Part shown: one piece after another, positions 1 to 7,864 of the stretch | How the letters are laid out: each line of letters starts with the position of its first letter | Numbering within the stretch: position 1 is the stretch's first letter | NCBI GenBank assembly: GCA_026770575.1 | Contig: MU657883.1 | Span: 1-20,869, forward strand | DNA: 20,869 nt | Source: Pelagophyceae sp. CCMP2097 | Lineage: Eukaryota > Sar > Pelagophyceae | Reading direction: 5' to 3' | The notes under the pieces: generated by a model | The model's database searches: none | Told to the model about the DNA's origin: nothing | Seen by the model: only the letters and a program-made list of their open reading frames with translations | Translations under genes and position numbers: made by a program

Positions 1-85
1 CGCCACCCAAGTCGTGACGCCACAAGTCCGAGTGGCATCGCAGCCCATCAAACGGTCCGTCCCGGACAAACATTACAACCAGCCC

Positions 86-241
86 GACCCGGACGGAGAT
101 TCTAAACACCTTCCATCGCCCGTCGCGCCCTCCACAGGACCCCTCCGAACTGACTACCCTCGCCCACGACCGACCTACCCTCGCCCACGACCTCACCGAA
201 TCCCTCTTATCCACCAGCTCCGAAGCCCGGCGACCCCTATT
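86..241 (+). repeat. Left arm of a window-spanning inverted repeat
   Basis: These 156 bases match the reverse complement of 20708-20869 almost exactly. I see two substitutions (near position 87 and at about 136) and a 6-base insertion in the right arm (20761-20766). The arm contains an internal direct repeat of 17 bases (154-170 and 175-191, period 21). It ends 119 bp before the ATPase start codon. The right arm stops at the window edge, so the true left boundary of the repeat cannot be seen and it may extend into 1-85. No coding content is supported. Confidence 0.95.
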
Positions 242-360
242 TCTCGAGGACGTTTCGCGTATCCTGGGAACAAAAATCCTCGCGGGCATCGAGTCGGCGT
301 CAGCGCGGCGCGTTCGGTTGCCCCGTCCCCGCGTGGCCATCTCGCCGCGCGGCGCCCGGT

Positions 361-3300
361 ATGGAGAAGCAGGCGCCATCGAAGGCGGCGCTCGTGGCCG
401 ACGAAGCGGCTTCCTCTGACCTGTGCGACGTCTGCGACACGACGTGCGTTTGCAGGCCGCGGGCGTGGCTCGGGGCCCGGCGCCGAAGATCCCAAGGTGG
501 ATTCTGCCGCAGCCCGAGACGTAGGTGCGCGGGCGTCGGCGCGGGCGTCGAGGAGTAATAGCCCCGAGTCGCCGTATGGCATCACGCATGGGCACCCCAC
601 ATTGAAGAGGTTGAATAGCATACGGCCCATGGGGATCTCATATACCCACTGCTGTATGGGATCCCATATGGGTTGGCTGCATCTTATGATATCCCGCGCG
701 TCTACTTAGGTACGAGGAGCTCCCGTGCGCGACGCCGGCGCAAGTCGAGGCGCTCATGGTGGGCCTGACGAATGAAGAGGCGGATCAGCGGCGGCTGGTC
801 TACGGCCGCAACGCGATTGCCCACAAGACGGTCAAGTGGTACAATACTGCGTGGGATCTTTGATCACGGGATGCAGCCTATCCCATCAGGACCGTGGGAT
901 CCCATATAGGGGGCGCCTGGGATCCCATACATGGATCCCATAGAGCAGTGGGCGTCTGGGATGGGCCGTCTGGGGTTCGACGTCTGCAACGGATTCCCAG
1001 GTACACCATCCTCCTCAAGCAGTTTACGTCTTCCATGGCCGTCATGATCGAGGTCTCGATGGTCCTCAGCGCGGCGGTGCAGGAGTGGATCGACTTTTGC
1101 ATTATTGCAGCTCTACTGGCCACCAACGCCGCAATCGGGTTCTACGAGGAACACGACGCTCTGCTCAAAGTCGAAGGCATCAAGTCCGCCCTCGCCCCCA
1201 TGACGACGGCGAAGCATCCGCGTCGGGAAAGCGTGGACCACGGCGCAATCGGACCGGCACTCTCAGAAAGGAGGGACGCTGCCCGTGGCCGCGCGACGTG
1301 TGGCCTTTGCTAGGTGAAGCGCGACGGCGAGTTCAAGAAGATGGTCGCGGCGGACCTGGTGCCCGGCGACATCATCTACCTGCGCGGCGGCGACGCGGTG
1401 CCCGCGGACGTGGACTGGCTAGGGGGGGGGGCAATGTCCATCGACACGGCGGCGCTGACGGGCGAGCCGTTCCCGCGCAAGTGCCCCGACTCCAAGGGCC
1501 AACGGCGCGCCATGGCAGGGTGCATGGTCGCCGCGGGGAATTCGTATCTTGTCGTGCAGCGCACGGGTATCTTCACAGAAATGGGCTCGGCCACGCTCCT
1601 CATGCAGCAGCCCGCGGCGGCGCCCGTCAGCAATTCCCGGCGGTGCACAAATAGGCTTGGACGGCAGAGGCTCGACCGACGCCGGGGAGCCATCGTGGCC
1701 TTCGCCTGTAACAGACGCATCGTGCGCATGCCGCCTTGACTGCAGCCTGTAGGTCGACGAAGCCGCAGATCTCCGTCTTCGAGCGAAGCATCATCTCCGT
1801 CTGCGAGCGCGTCATGGCCGTCTCCGTGTTTGTTCTGTTACTCGTGTTTGCGTTCGAGTTTTGGCGGGGTGAGGAACTGGTCTTCATCCTGACCACGTGC
1901 CTTTCCATCCTCATCGCGGCTGTCCCGGTGGCGCTGCCCGTGGTGATGAACGTCACGCTGGCCATTGGGGCCTCGGAGATGGCCAAGCAGGAGGCGATCG
2001 TGACGCACTTGACGGCTATGCAAGAAATCGCTTCGATGACCATGCTCTGCAGCGACAAGACGGGCACGCTCACCACGGCAAGTGGCAATCTCGGACCGTC
2101 TGCAAGCAGAGTCATCGACGGACGTCATTAGGCGAAGATCAACGTCTTCTACGACCACATCTGGACAGCCCCGGGCTTCGACCGCACCCAAGTGCTGGAG
2201 TGGGCGGCCATTTCCTCGAACCCGCACGCCGCCGACGACTGCATCGACGTGGCCATCCTGCGCAGCTTTCGAGACGCGTTTCCCGACGACTTTGACAAAC
2301 GCATCAAGGCCTACAACGTCACGAAATTCGTCGGCTTCGCTCCAGAGGTGAAGCGCACCGTCGCCTACGCCACGCATTCGGAGCAGGGCGAGGTCAAGGC
2401 GGCAAAGGGCCTGCTGGACAAGGTTTTGAGCACTGGAAACGACGGCGGAGACAGCTGGGAATGCGTCAACGCCGAAGACGTGCGCCACGAGGTGGAGCGA
2501 GTCGACCTGCAAATGTCGACGGCGGGCTACAAGACGCTCGGCGTCGCTGTTGGCTCGCCCGACGGCTCGGGCGGCTGGGTCATGAAATTCGCTGGAGTGG
2601 TGCCCATGCTCGACCCGCCGCGCGGGGATACGAAATGGGTCATCGAACAGATCTATGCCTGCGGCATTTCGGTCAAGATGGTCACCGGCGACCACCAGAA
2701 CATTGCAAAGGAGACTGCAAGGCTGGTGGGCCTCGGCGACGGGATTTTGCACCGCGACGCTTTGGCTTTAAGAGACGGCGACGACCGCGATTCCATCATC
2801 CGAAACGCAGACGGCTTCGCGCAGGTGATGCCCAAGGACAAGAACGACGTGGTGCGCGTGCTGCAGTCGCTGAACTACGTGGTCGGGATGACGGGGGACG
2901 GCGTGAACGACGCCCCGGCCCTGAAGCAGGCCCACATCGGCATCGCCGTCGAGGGCGCCACTGACGCCGCGCGCAACGCCGCCGACATCATACTCACCAC
3001 GGAAGGCCTCGCGCCCATCTTCACGGCCGTCCTCGAGTCGCGCAAGATCTTCCAAAGGGTCTACTCATACGTCCTCTACCGCATCTCCGCCACGGTGCAA
3101 ATCGTCTCGCTCCTGTCGCTCCTCATCTTTGTCTCGGAGCAGACGATCAAGCCCCTCTACGTCATCCTGTTGGCTTTACTGAATGATGTGACAATGATTA
3201 CGATATCGTACGACAACGTTGTCCCGTCCAGGTCGCCAGAGCAGCCAACGATTGCGCGCCTCCTGCGCATCTCCTGCGTCTTCGGCGCGTTGATGACGGT

Positions 3301-3898
3301 CGCGTCGTTGATCTTCTACTACGCCGGGCCCCACATTTTCCTCTCGCCGTCGTTCCGCGGCGACCGCGATGCCTACACGCAGTCCTGCATCTACCTCCAA
3401 ATCTCCCTCGGCATCGAAGCCCTCATCTTCATCACGCGCGTGCCCGAGGCCCCCTTCTACTCTTCCGTGCCGGTCTCCTCGCTCCTCTTCTCGGTACTGG
3501 GCGCCAATCTGTTGGTCACCGCGCTGGTCGTCTCGGGCACGCTCGGCCCGCCGCTCAAATGGAGCGACGTCGGCGCGACGTGGGCCTACGACGCGCTTTG
3601 GTTCCTTTTAGTCGACCTCGTCAAGGTGCCCCTAACGCTCTCCCTCGAAAAGTGCTTCCCGCCGCCGCCGAACGCCATAGGCGTCCGCACCGCGGAATCC
3701 ACCGCCGGATTCGCGGGCCAGCAGCCGCGCAGCTGGTCCATCGGCGCCTTTGACATCGGCTACACCGCCCTCGCCGACGCCTCCGCAGCAATCGGGGGAA
3801 ACGCCGCCGCGTGCTGCGCGCACCGCGGCGCCGACGCCGCGCCGACGCGGGCTGTCGGCGTCTCCGCAGAGGCCGCCGTCAAGGTCGACGCCGTCTAG
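361..3898 (+). CDS. PMA1: Plasma-membrane type H+-transporting P-type ATPase (P3A), six exons
   Basis: Pumps protons out of the cytosol at the cost of ATP, normally at the plasma membrane. Inferred exons are 361-443, 710-838, 1001-1208, 1314-1606, 1753-2077 and 2132-3898, giving about 934 residues in one continuous frame. Seen in order: a cation-ATPase N domain (GLTNEEADQRRLVYGRNAI), TM1-2, the actuator TGE motif (AALTGEP), TM4 (PVALPVV), the phosphorylation site CSDKTGTLT (Asp codon 2054-2056, about residue 339), KRT, MVTGD, and the hinge TGDGVNDAPALKQ. TM6 reads LLALLND; its Asp (3185-3187) aligns with the proton-binding Asp of plant pumps. A further four TM segments and a tail of about 85 residues follow. 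Introns 1 and 2 use GT donors; intron 5 needs a GC donor (GCAAGT) to keep frame. Intron 3 (GC at 1209, or GT at 1233) and intron 4 (GC near 1604-1610, or GT 1626 with AG 1768) are less certain. Stops between exons are intronic, not signs of a pseudogene. Confidence 0.9.
622..683 (-). repeat. Intron-borne element, inverted copy (ATPase intron 1)
   Basis: Read on the minus strand, this stretch carries the blocks GATGCAGCC, GGATCCCATA, GCAGTGGG and ATGGGCCGT in the same order as 870-969 in the next intron. It includes the 14-base palindrome TATGGGATCCCATA. The surrounding intron (444-709) has a GTGCGT donor and a TTAG acceptor. The two stretches look like copies of one element inserted in opposite orientations. 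It is too short to encode anything. Confidence 0.7.
870..969 (+). repeat. Intron-borne element, direct copy with palindromic units (ATPase intron 2)
   Basis: Contains GATGCAGCC (870-878), a GGGATCCCATA unit at about 896-906 followed by two more GGATCCCATA units, GCAGTGGG (945-952) and ATGGGCCGT (961-969). This is the same block order as the reverse complement of 622-683. The extra units make this copy longer. It fills most of intron 2 (839-1000; donor GTACAA, acceptor CCAG). Confidence 0.7.
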
Positions 3899-3916
3899 CT
3901 CGAACGCCGTCGAGCT
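3897..3916. other. Stem-loop at the ATPase stop codon
   Basis: A 7-bp perfect stem, AGCTCGA / TCGAGCT, with a 6-base loop, begins inside the TAG stop (3896-3898). A short GC-rich stem such as this can occur by chance. It is listed because similar structures recur at the other gene ends in this window. Confidence 0.5.
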
Positions 3917-4380
3917 CCGTATAGCTCGGACCCGGCCCCCCGGCCGCCCCGCATACAAAGCGCGTCCCCTCAAACCTTTCCCGAGCAGACGCGGACGGCC
4001 GTCACTACTTTGCCTTTTCTCTCAGCGTGCGCCCGCGGCCTGCGTCGGAAACCGGGGACGGGAGCTTCAGGGAATGCGTTGCGGACCGCCCTCTCGGGGG
4101 CTGCCGCCCGCGTCGAGAGCACCTTAAACGGCGGGTCGACGTAGGAATTCCTTGACGTCTATTCGACGCTTCCGAGTCTCCGGGCAGATGCGACGCACGT
4201 TTGTTCAAGGGCGGAGGACTGGAAGAGACGTTCTCAAGACGCGCCGTTTCTCTCTAATCTCTAGCTACGGAGCACCACAGCGTGACTTCCGTTCGAGACT
4301 CGGACGTCCTGTCCTTGGCTCGGAAACTGGTTTGGTTGTGGGTAGTACGTTACATAGGGTCTTAAAAGACCAAGGCTAAC
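3899..4380. other. Convergent intergenic region between ATPase and RPS5
   Basis: About 480 bp shared by the 3' ends of two convergent genes. No convincing ORF, RNA gene or AATAAA signal was seen. Structure is confined to its two ends: the stem-loop at the ATPase stop and the nested palindromes next to the RPS5 stop. Confidence 0.6.
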
Positions 4381-4397
4381 CTAACGGTTAGCCTTGG
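4358..4397. other. Nested palindromes with the RPS5 stop codon in a hairpin loop
   Basis: CCAAGGCTAAC (4370-4380) and GTTAGCCTTGG (4387-4397) form a perfect 11-bp stem around a 6-base loop, 4381-4386. The RPS5 stop codon (4381-4383, read on the minus strand) lies inside that loop, so the last codons of RPS5 pair with its first 3'UTR bases. Directly beside it lies a second palindrome, GGTCTT-AA-AAGACC (4358-4371). A role in 3'-end formation or translation termination is inference. Confidence 0.85.
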
Positions 4398-5200
4398 CGA
4401 CGCGCTCGATCTCGTCCTTCTTCTTGATGGCGTACGAGTTGGAGGAGCCGCGCGCAGCGTTGATGATCTCGTCAGCCAGGCACTCGGCGATCGTCTTCAC
4501 GTTACGGAACGCCGCCTCGCGCGCGCCCGTGCACAGCAGGTAGAGCGCCATGTTCACGCGGCGGAACGGCGACATGTCGACGGCCTGTCGGCGCACGACA
4601 CCGGCCGAGCCGACGCGCGTCGAGTCCTAAAGAAGGCGGCCCGTCGAGCCAGGCACCCCCCGGAAGCGCTTCGCCTGTGCGCCCTCGCCCCCGCGTCGGC
4701 TCGGCGGCGCACCTCGCGCGGGCCGGACTGGAGGATGGACTGGACGACGACCTGCACGGGGTTCTGGTCCGTGAGCAGGTGGATGATCTCCAGCGTTGAC
4801 TGCACGATGCGCACGGCCTTGAGCTTCTTGCCGTTGTTGCGGCCCTTGCGCATGAGCGCGCAGACGAGGCGCTCCGTCACGGGGCACGTGGCCTTGCGGA
4901 AGCGCTTCTTCTGGTAGCGACCAGCCGTGTGTGGCAGGTACACCGCGTACTTGCCCTTGACCTAGGCGACGGCGAGCGTCCGCGGCGGCGCCGCACGGAG
5001 CCCGCTGCGCCGGCCGCCCCGGCGGGACCCGCGGCTCTGCCACCCTCGAGCTGCCTCTGCCGCAGGCTGGCTCCTGCAACCGCCCGGCCAGCCCAGCAGC
5101 GGCGACTGACCGCGATGTAATCTTCGAGCGAGATGTCGTTCACCTCGACCTCGTCGTACGTCCACTTCCCGAACAGCTTGATCTCCGAGGCGGTCTCCAT
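4381..5200 (-). CDS. RPS5: 40S ribosomal protein S5 (uS7), three exons
   Basis: Small-subunit protein of the cytosolic ribosome, located in the head near the mRNA exit and E site. Exons in transcript order are 5200-5111, 4961-4713 and 4626-4381, giving 194 residues including a complete start and stop; the human protein has 204, differing at the N-terminus. Recognised blocks are [79 protein letters not shown] and [17 protein letters not shown]. Intron 1 (4962-5110) starts GTCAGT and ends CCTAG; intron 2 (4627-4712) starts GTGCGC and ends TTTAG. Both junctions restore the family sequence exactly (DYIA-VKGKY and SGPRE-DSTR). The start sits in a good context, CACCATGG. Shares an upstream region with the divergent ODA1-like gene. 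The stop codon lies in a hairpin loop. Confidence 0.97.
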
Positions 5201-5735
5201 GGTGCGAGACGGTGCGACGGTCTACTACTTTGACGAAGAAGAGCGATGTGTGGCGAGCGATGTCCGTCTGATTGATTCGCGGTTCAATCCGTGAGGAACC
5301 TTAAAAACAAGGCGCGCGCCTATGCAGCATGCTGCTGCGCGCGGTTGCGAGGGTAGCGCGGGGCTTGGACCGGGCGTGCCGGTCCTTCTTTCGCCGCTGC
5401 GCCATCAACATCGAAATAGGACTTGACCGGGACGGGACATCCTGTGCTCCAGAGTTTTTATTAGGAATTACATTACATTACACACCTAAGCCAGCCTACT
5501 CGCGTTTCAAAGTGCCCTCAACACGACTGCACCAACATACGAAGGCGCCCTCCGGGGGTCTCCAGTACTTCCGAGCCGCCATGGTAATATTACGGCTCCG
5601 GGTTTCCCTAAAATAAGCCGTTCGGAAACGGACCGCACCACCGTTTCGCAGGCAGAGAGTGAGCCCGCGCTCCCGCTCCCCCGAAGCCCGCGCCACCTCT
5701 CACGACGCGCGGTCGCCGGTCGGCGGGCGCGGGCG
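5201..5735. promoter_or_regulatory. Divergent intergenic region between RPS5 and the ODA1-like gene
   Basis: About 535 bp that must hold the promoters and 5'UTRs of both genes. An AT-richer stretch with three ATTAC-type units lies at about 5465-5485, and a small hairpin, CCGTT-cgga-AACGG, at about 5619-5632. No clear TATA box was identified. An open frame across 5329-5616 has no recognisable protein character. Confidence 0.5.
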
Positions 5736-7574
5736 ATGCTCGCCTCGAGCCGCTCGATTCCCAGCCCGGGGGCGCCGCCGAGCGCGGTGCAGGCCATGCC
5801 GCCTTTGGCCAAGCACAGCGTCGTCTCGCAGGAGACGCAGGAGACGGCGGTGCAGCTCGACGCGCTGCACCGCGCGCAGATCGTCTACACCAAGCGCATC
5901 GAGGCGGAGCGGATCCGCCTGCACCAGATCGAGAAGAAGTGCGAGCGCGCGCGGCGGACGATTGCGGACTTTAACAAGTCGCTCGGCGGCGACTACATCC
6001 GCCGCGAGCGCGGCCTCGGCGAGGCGCGGCAGTCGAATCGCCTCGAGTCTCAGCTGCAGACGGTCAAGGAGAAGCAGGACAAGCTGCAGCACGCGATTAA
6101 GACGCTGGCCGTCGACATTGATAACAAGCGGCGTGAGAAGCTGCAGCACGACCAGGCGCGTAAGCACTCGGAGAAGCGCCTGCTTAAGCGCCAGGCGCAC
6201 CTCATGCAGCTCAACCGGCAGCTGCAAGAGACGGACGACGAGCGCGAGCAGGCGGGCCGCCAGGTGGAGAACCTCAAGTCGGAGATCGTCGACGAGATGG
6301 ACGACTTCAACGAAAAGATCTCGTCGACGCACAACTCCATCGTCGCGGCGACGGCGGGCGGCTCGCTCGCCGACGGCGGCTCCGTCGCCACGCAGGGCTC
6401 TGGCGCCGGCGGCGCGGCGGCGACGCGCGCCCGCGCGTCGCCGCGGCAGCCGCCGCGGCCGCCGCCGGGCGGCGTCCTCGCGCTGCCGCGGCCCGGCCAC
6501 GGCGGCACGCTCAAGTCGTCGACGGCGCCGCAGGCGGGCAAGGCGCCGCTGGCGTCGTCGCGCGGCGCCGCGTTCATCACCGAGTCTCGGCCGCCGGGGG
6601 CAGCGGATGTCGACTTGCAGCAGGAGGTGAACAAGGCGTACTGGGTCGTGGCGAAGACTAGGATGGACCTGACGAAGCAGATTGAGCGCAAGGAGGAGTT
6701 GTACTCCGCGTTCGACAAGATCTGCTCCGAGACGGGCGTAGTCGTCGACGGCGGAGGCGCGCAGTCCCACGGCGGCAGCCCAAAGCACCCCCTGGAGCAG
6801 CTCGTGCCCCTCCTGCTAAAGTCGGAGGAGGAGAACTACCTCATCTTCCGGAGCATCAACGAGCTGAACCAGGAAGTCGAGCAGCTCGAGACGGAAAAGG
6901 TCGAGCTGGAGCACGAGTTCGAGCTTAGGCGCGCGGCAGACGCGGCGCGGCTGCATGAGGACGAGCGCCTGCGCGCCGAGCTCGGGCGGCAGCTGGCTGC
7001 TTCGAAGCGCCTGGAGCAGGGCCACGAGGTGCAACACCGCGCCAACGACGACGGCCTCATGCAGGCCGCCGAGGCGGTCACCCAACTTTTCCACAAGTTC
7101 GGCTGCGGCGAGACGCCCGCCGGCGAGGCGCTGCTGGCCACGGGCCTCAGCGAGCGCAACGTCGAGCAGTTTTTAGGATGCATAGAGGAGCAGCTCGTCG
7201 AGCTTCTCCAGCTCGACTCGCACATCAACTCCGGCGAGCAAAGCCAGACGGACCCGACGCGGCCGCGGACGCCGCGATTCACCAAGGAGGGCAAGCGCCT
7301 GCCGGCCATGCTGCTCCCCGACCTCGTCGAGGCGGCGAATGCGGCGAGCGCCGTCGCCGCGGGTGGCCTCGACTCCGTCGCCGACGACGCCGACGCCGAC
7401 GACCACATCGCGCCGGTTGACCCGACCAAGTGGCTCCAGTCGCTCAAGCAGGGTGGCATCGACCACGCCCCCGGCGCGCTCGTGCCCGCCGCCAACGGCC
7501 CCGCGCCGCGCAAGACGGCCTTCCGCAAGCCGCCCGTAATAGCGGCCACGTCGGCGCAGCCGCTGAGCCCCTGA
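5736..7574 (+). CDS. ODA1: Coiled-coil protein similar to outer dynein arm docking subunit ODA1/CCDC114
   Basis: Single exon, 612 residues; an internal ATG at 5796 (MPPLAKHS) is an alternative start. In other organisms this family anchors outer dynein arms to axonemal doublet microtubules. Two long charged coiled coils, about residues 30-205 and 285-455, are separated by an Ala/Pro/Arg-rich linker encoded at about 6350-6600. The first coil contains the NRLESQLQTV stretch, comparable to the LENQLDKV region of CCDC114. The second is followed by the most diagnostic part, FHKFGCGE then LSERNVEQFLGCIEEQLVELL (7081-7209), matching the CCDC114 pattern of an IGC motif followed by a TENNxxQYLGxIEQ-like stretch. 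A disordered Ala/Asp-rich tail ends the protein. CCDC63 and CCDC151 relatives are alternatives. Family assignment rests on remembered motif similarity. It would imply flagella at some stage of the life cycle. Confidence 0.72.
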   Translation: MLASSRSIPSPGAPPSAVQAMPPLAKHSVVSQETQETAVQLDALHRAQIVYTKRIEAERIRLHQIEKKCERARRTIADFNKSLGGDYIRRERGLGEARQSNRLESQLQTVKEKQDKLQHAIKTLAVDIDNKRREKLQHDQARKHSEKRLLKRQAHLMQLNRQLQETDDEREQAGRQVENLKSEIVDEMDDFNEKISSTHNSIVAATAGGSLADGGSVATQGSGAGGAAATRARASPRQPPRPPPGGVLALPRPGHGGTLKSSTAPQAGKAPLASSRGAAFITESRPPGAADVDLQQEVNKAYWVVAKTRMDLTKQIERKEELYSAFDKICSETGVVVDGGGAQSHGGSPKHPLEQLVPLLLKSEEENYLIFRSINELNQEVEQLETEKVELEHEFELRRAADAARLHEDERLRAELGRQLAASKRLEQGHEVQHRANDDGLMQAAEAVTQLFHKFGCGETPAGEALLATGLSERNVEQFLGCIEEQLVELLQLDSHINSGEQSQTDPTRPRTPRFTKEGKRLPAMLLPDLVEAANAASAVAAGGLDSVADDADADDHIAPVDPTKWLQSLKQGGIDHAPGALVPAANGPAPRKTAFRKPPVIAATSAQPLSP

Positions 7575-7602
7575 GCCAGCAGGCGAAGGACGACCCCTCC
7601 CG

Positions 7603-7626
7603 AATATGTACTAAAGTTTACATATT
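7603..7626. other. AT-rich stem-loop in the ODA1-like 3'UTR
   Basis: AATATGTA (7603-7610) pairs perfectly with TACATATT (7619-7626) around an 8-base loop, 29 bases after the stop codon. It stands out as AT-rich in a GC-rich neighbourhood. The rest of 7575-7864 holds nothing else recognised apart from the presumed promoter of the following protease. Confidence 0.65.
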
Positions 7627-7864
7627 GTGTGCCCCGCGGCCACGGCGGCAGTGCAGGTCCAACGCTACCGCACTTACGTCCTACAAAAGGGACCCGCGGC
7701 CGTGTGAGGAGTCCTGTCCTCGTCGAAGAACGCTCCGCAAGCCCTTCTCCGAAACGAGTGCACTTTCGGCGCGTCAGCCTTAAAAGTCGCTTCTTCCGAC
7801 CGCGACGACTCGAGGCGCCCCGTTGCCCGCCCCTTCGGATCGGTGGATGTCGCGGTCCGCGTGC

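Noticed and set aside
14..709. 231-residue plus-strand open frame at the left edge
   Set aside because: Runs through the inverted-repeat arm and into ATPase exon 1 and intron 1 in a different frame; no protein character.
361..2131. ATPase as a pseudogene because of stops and frame changes
   Set aside because: Each break coincides with a plausible GT-AG or GC-AG intron, and splicing restores all catalytic motifs in one frame.
5329..5616. 95-residue open frame between RPS5 and the ODA1-like gene
   Set aside because: No conserved motif; it lies in a promoter region and could occur by chance.
5659..6788. Long alternative frames on both strands across the ODA1-like gene
   Set aside because: Arg/Ser- and Arg/Leu-rich shadows; only the 5736 frame gives heptad coiled coils and the conserved FHKFGC motif.
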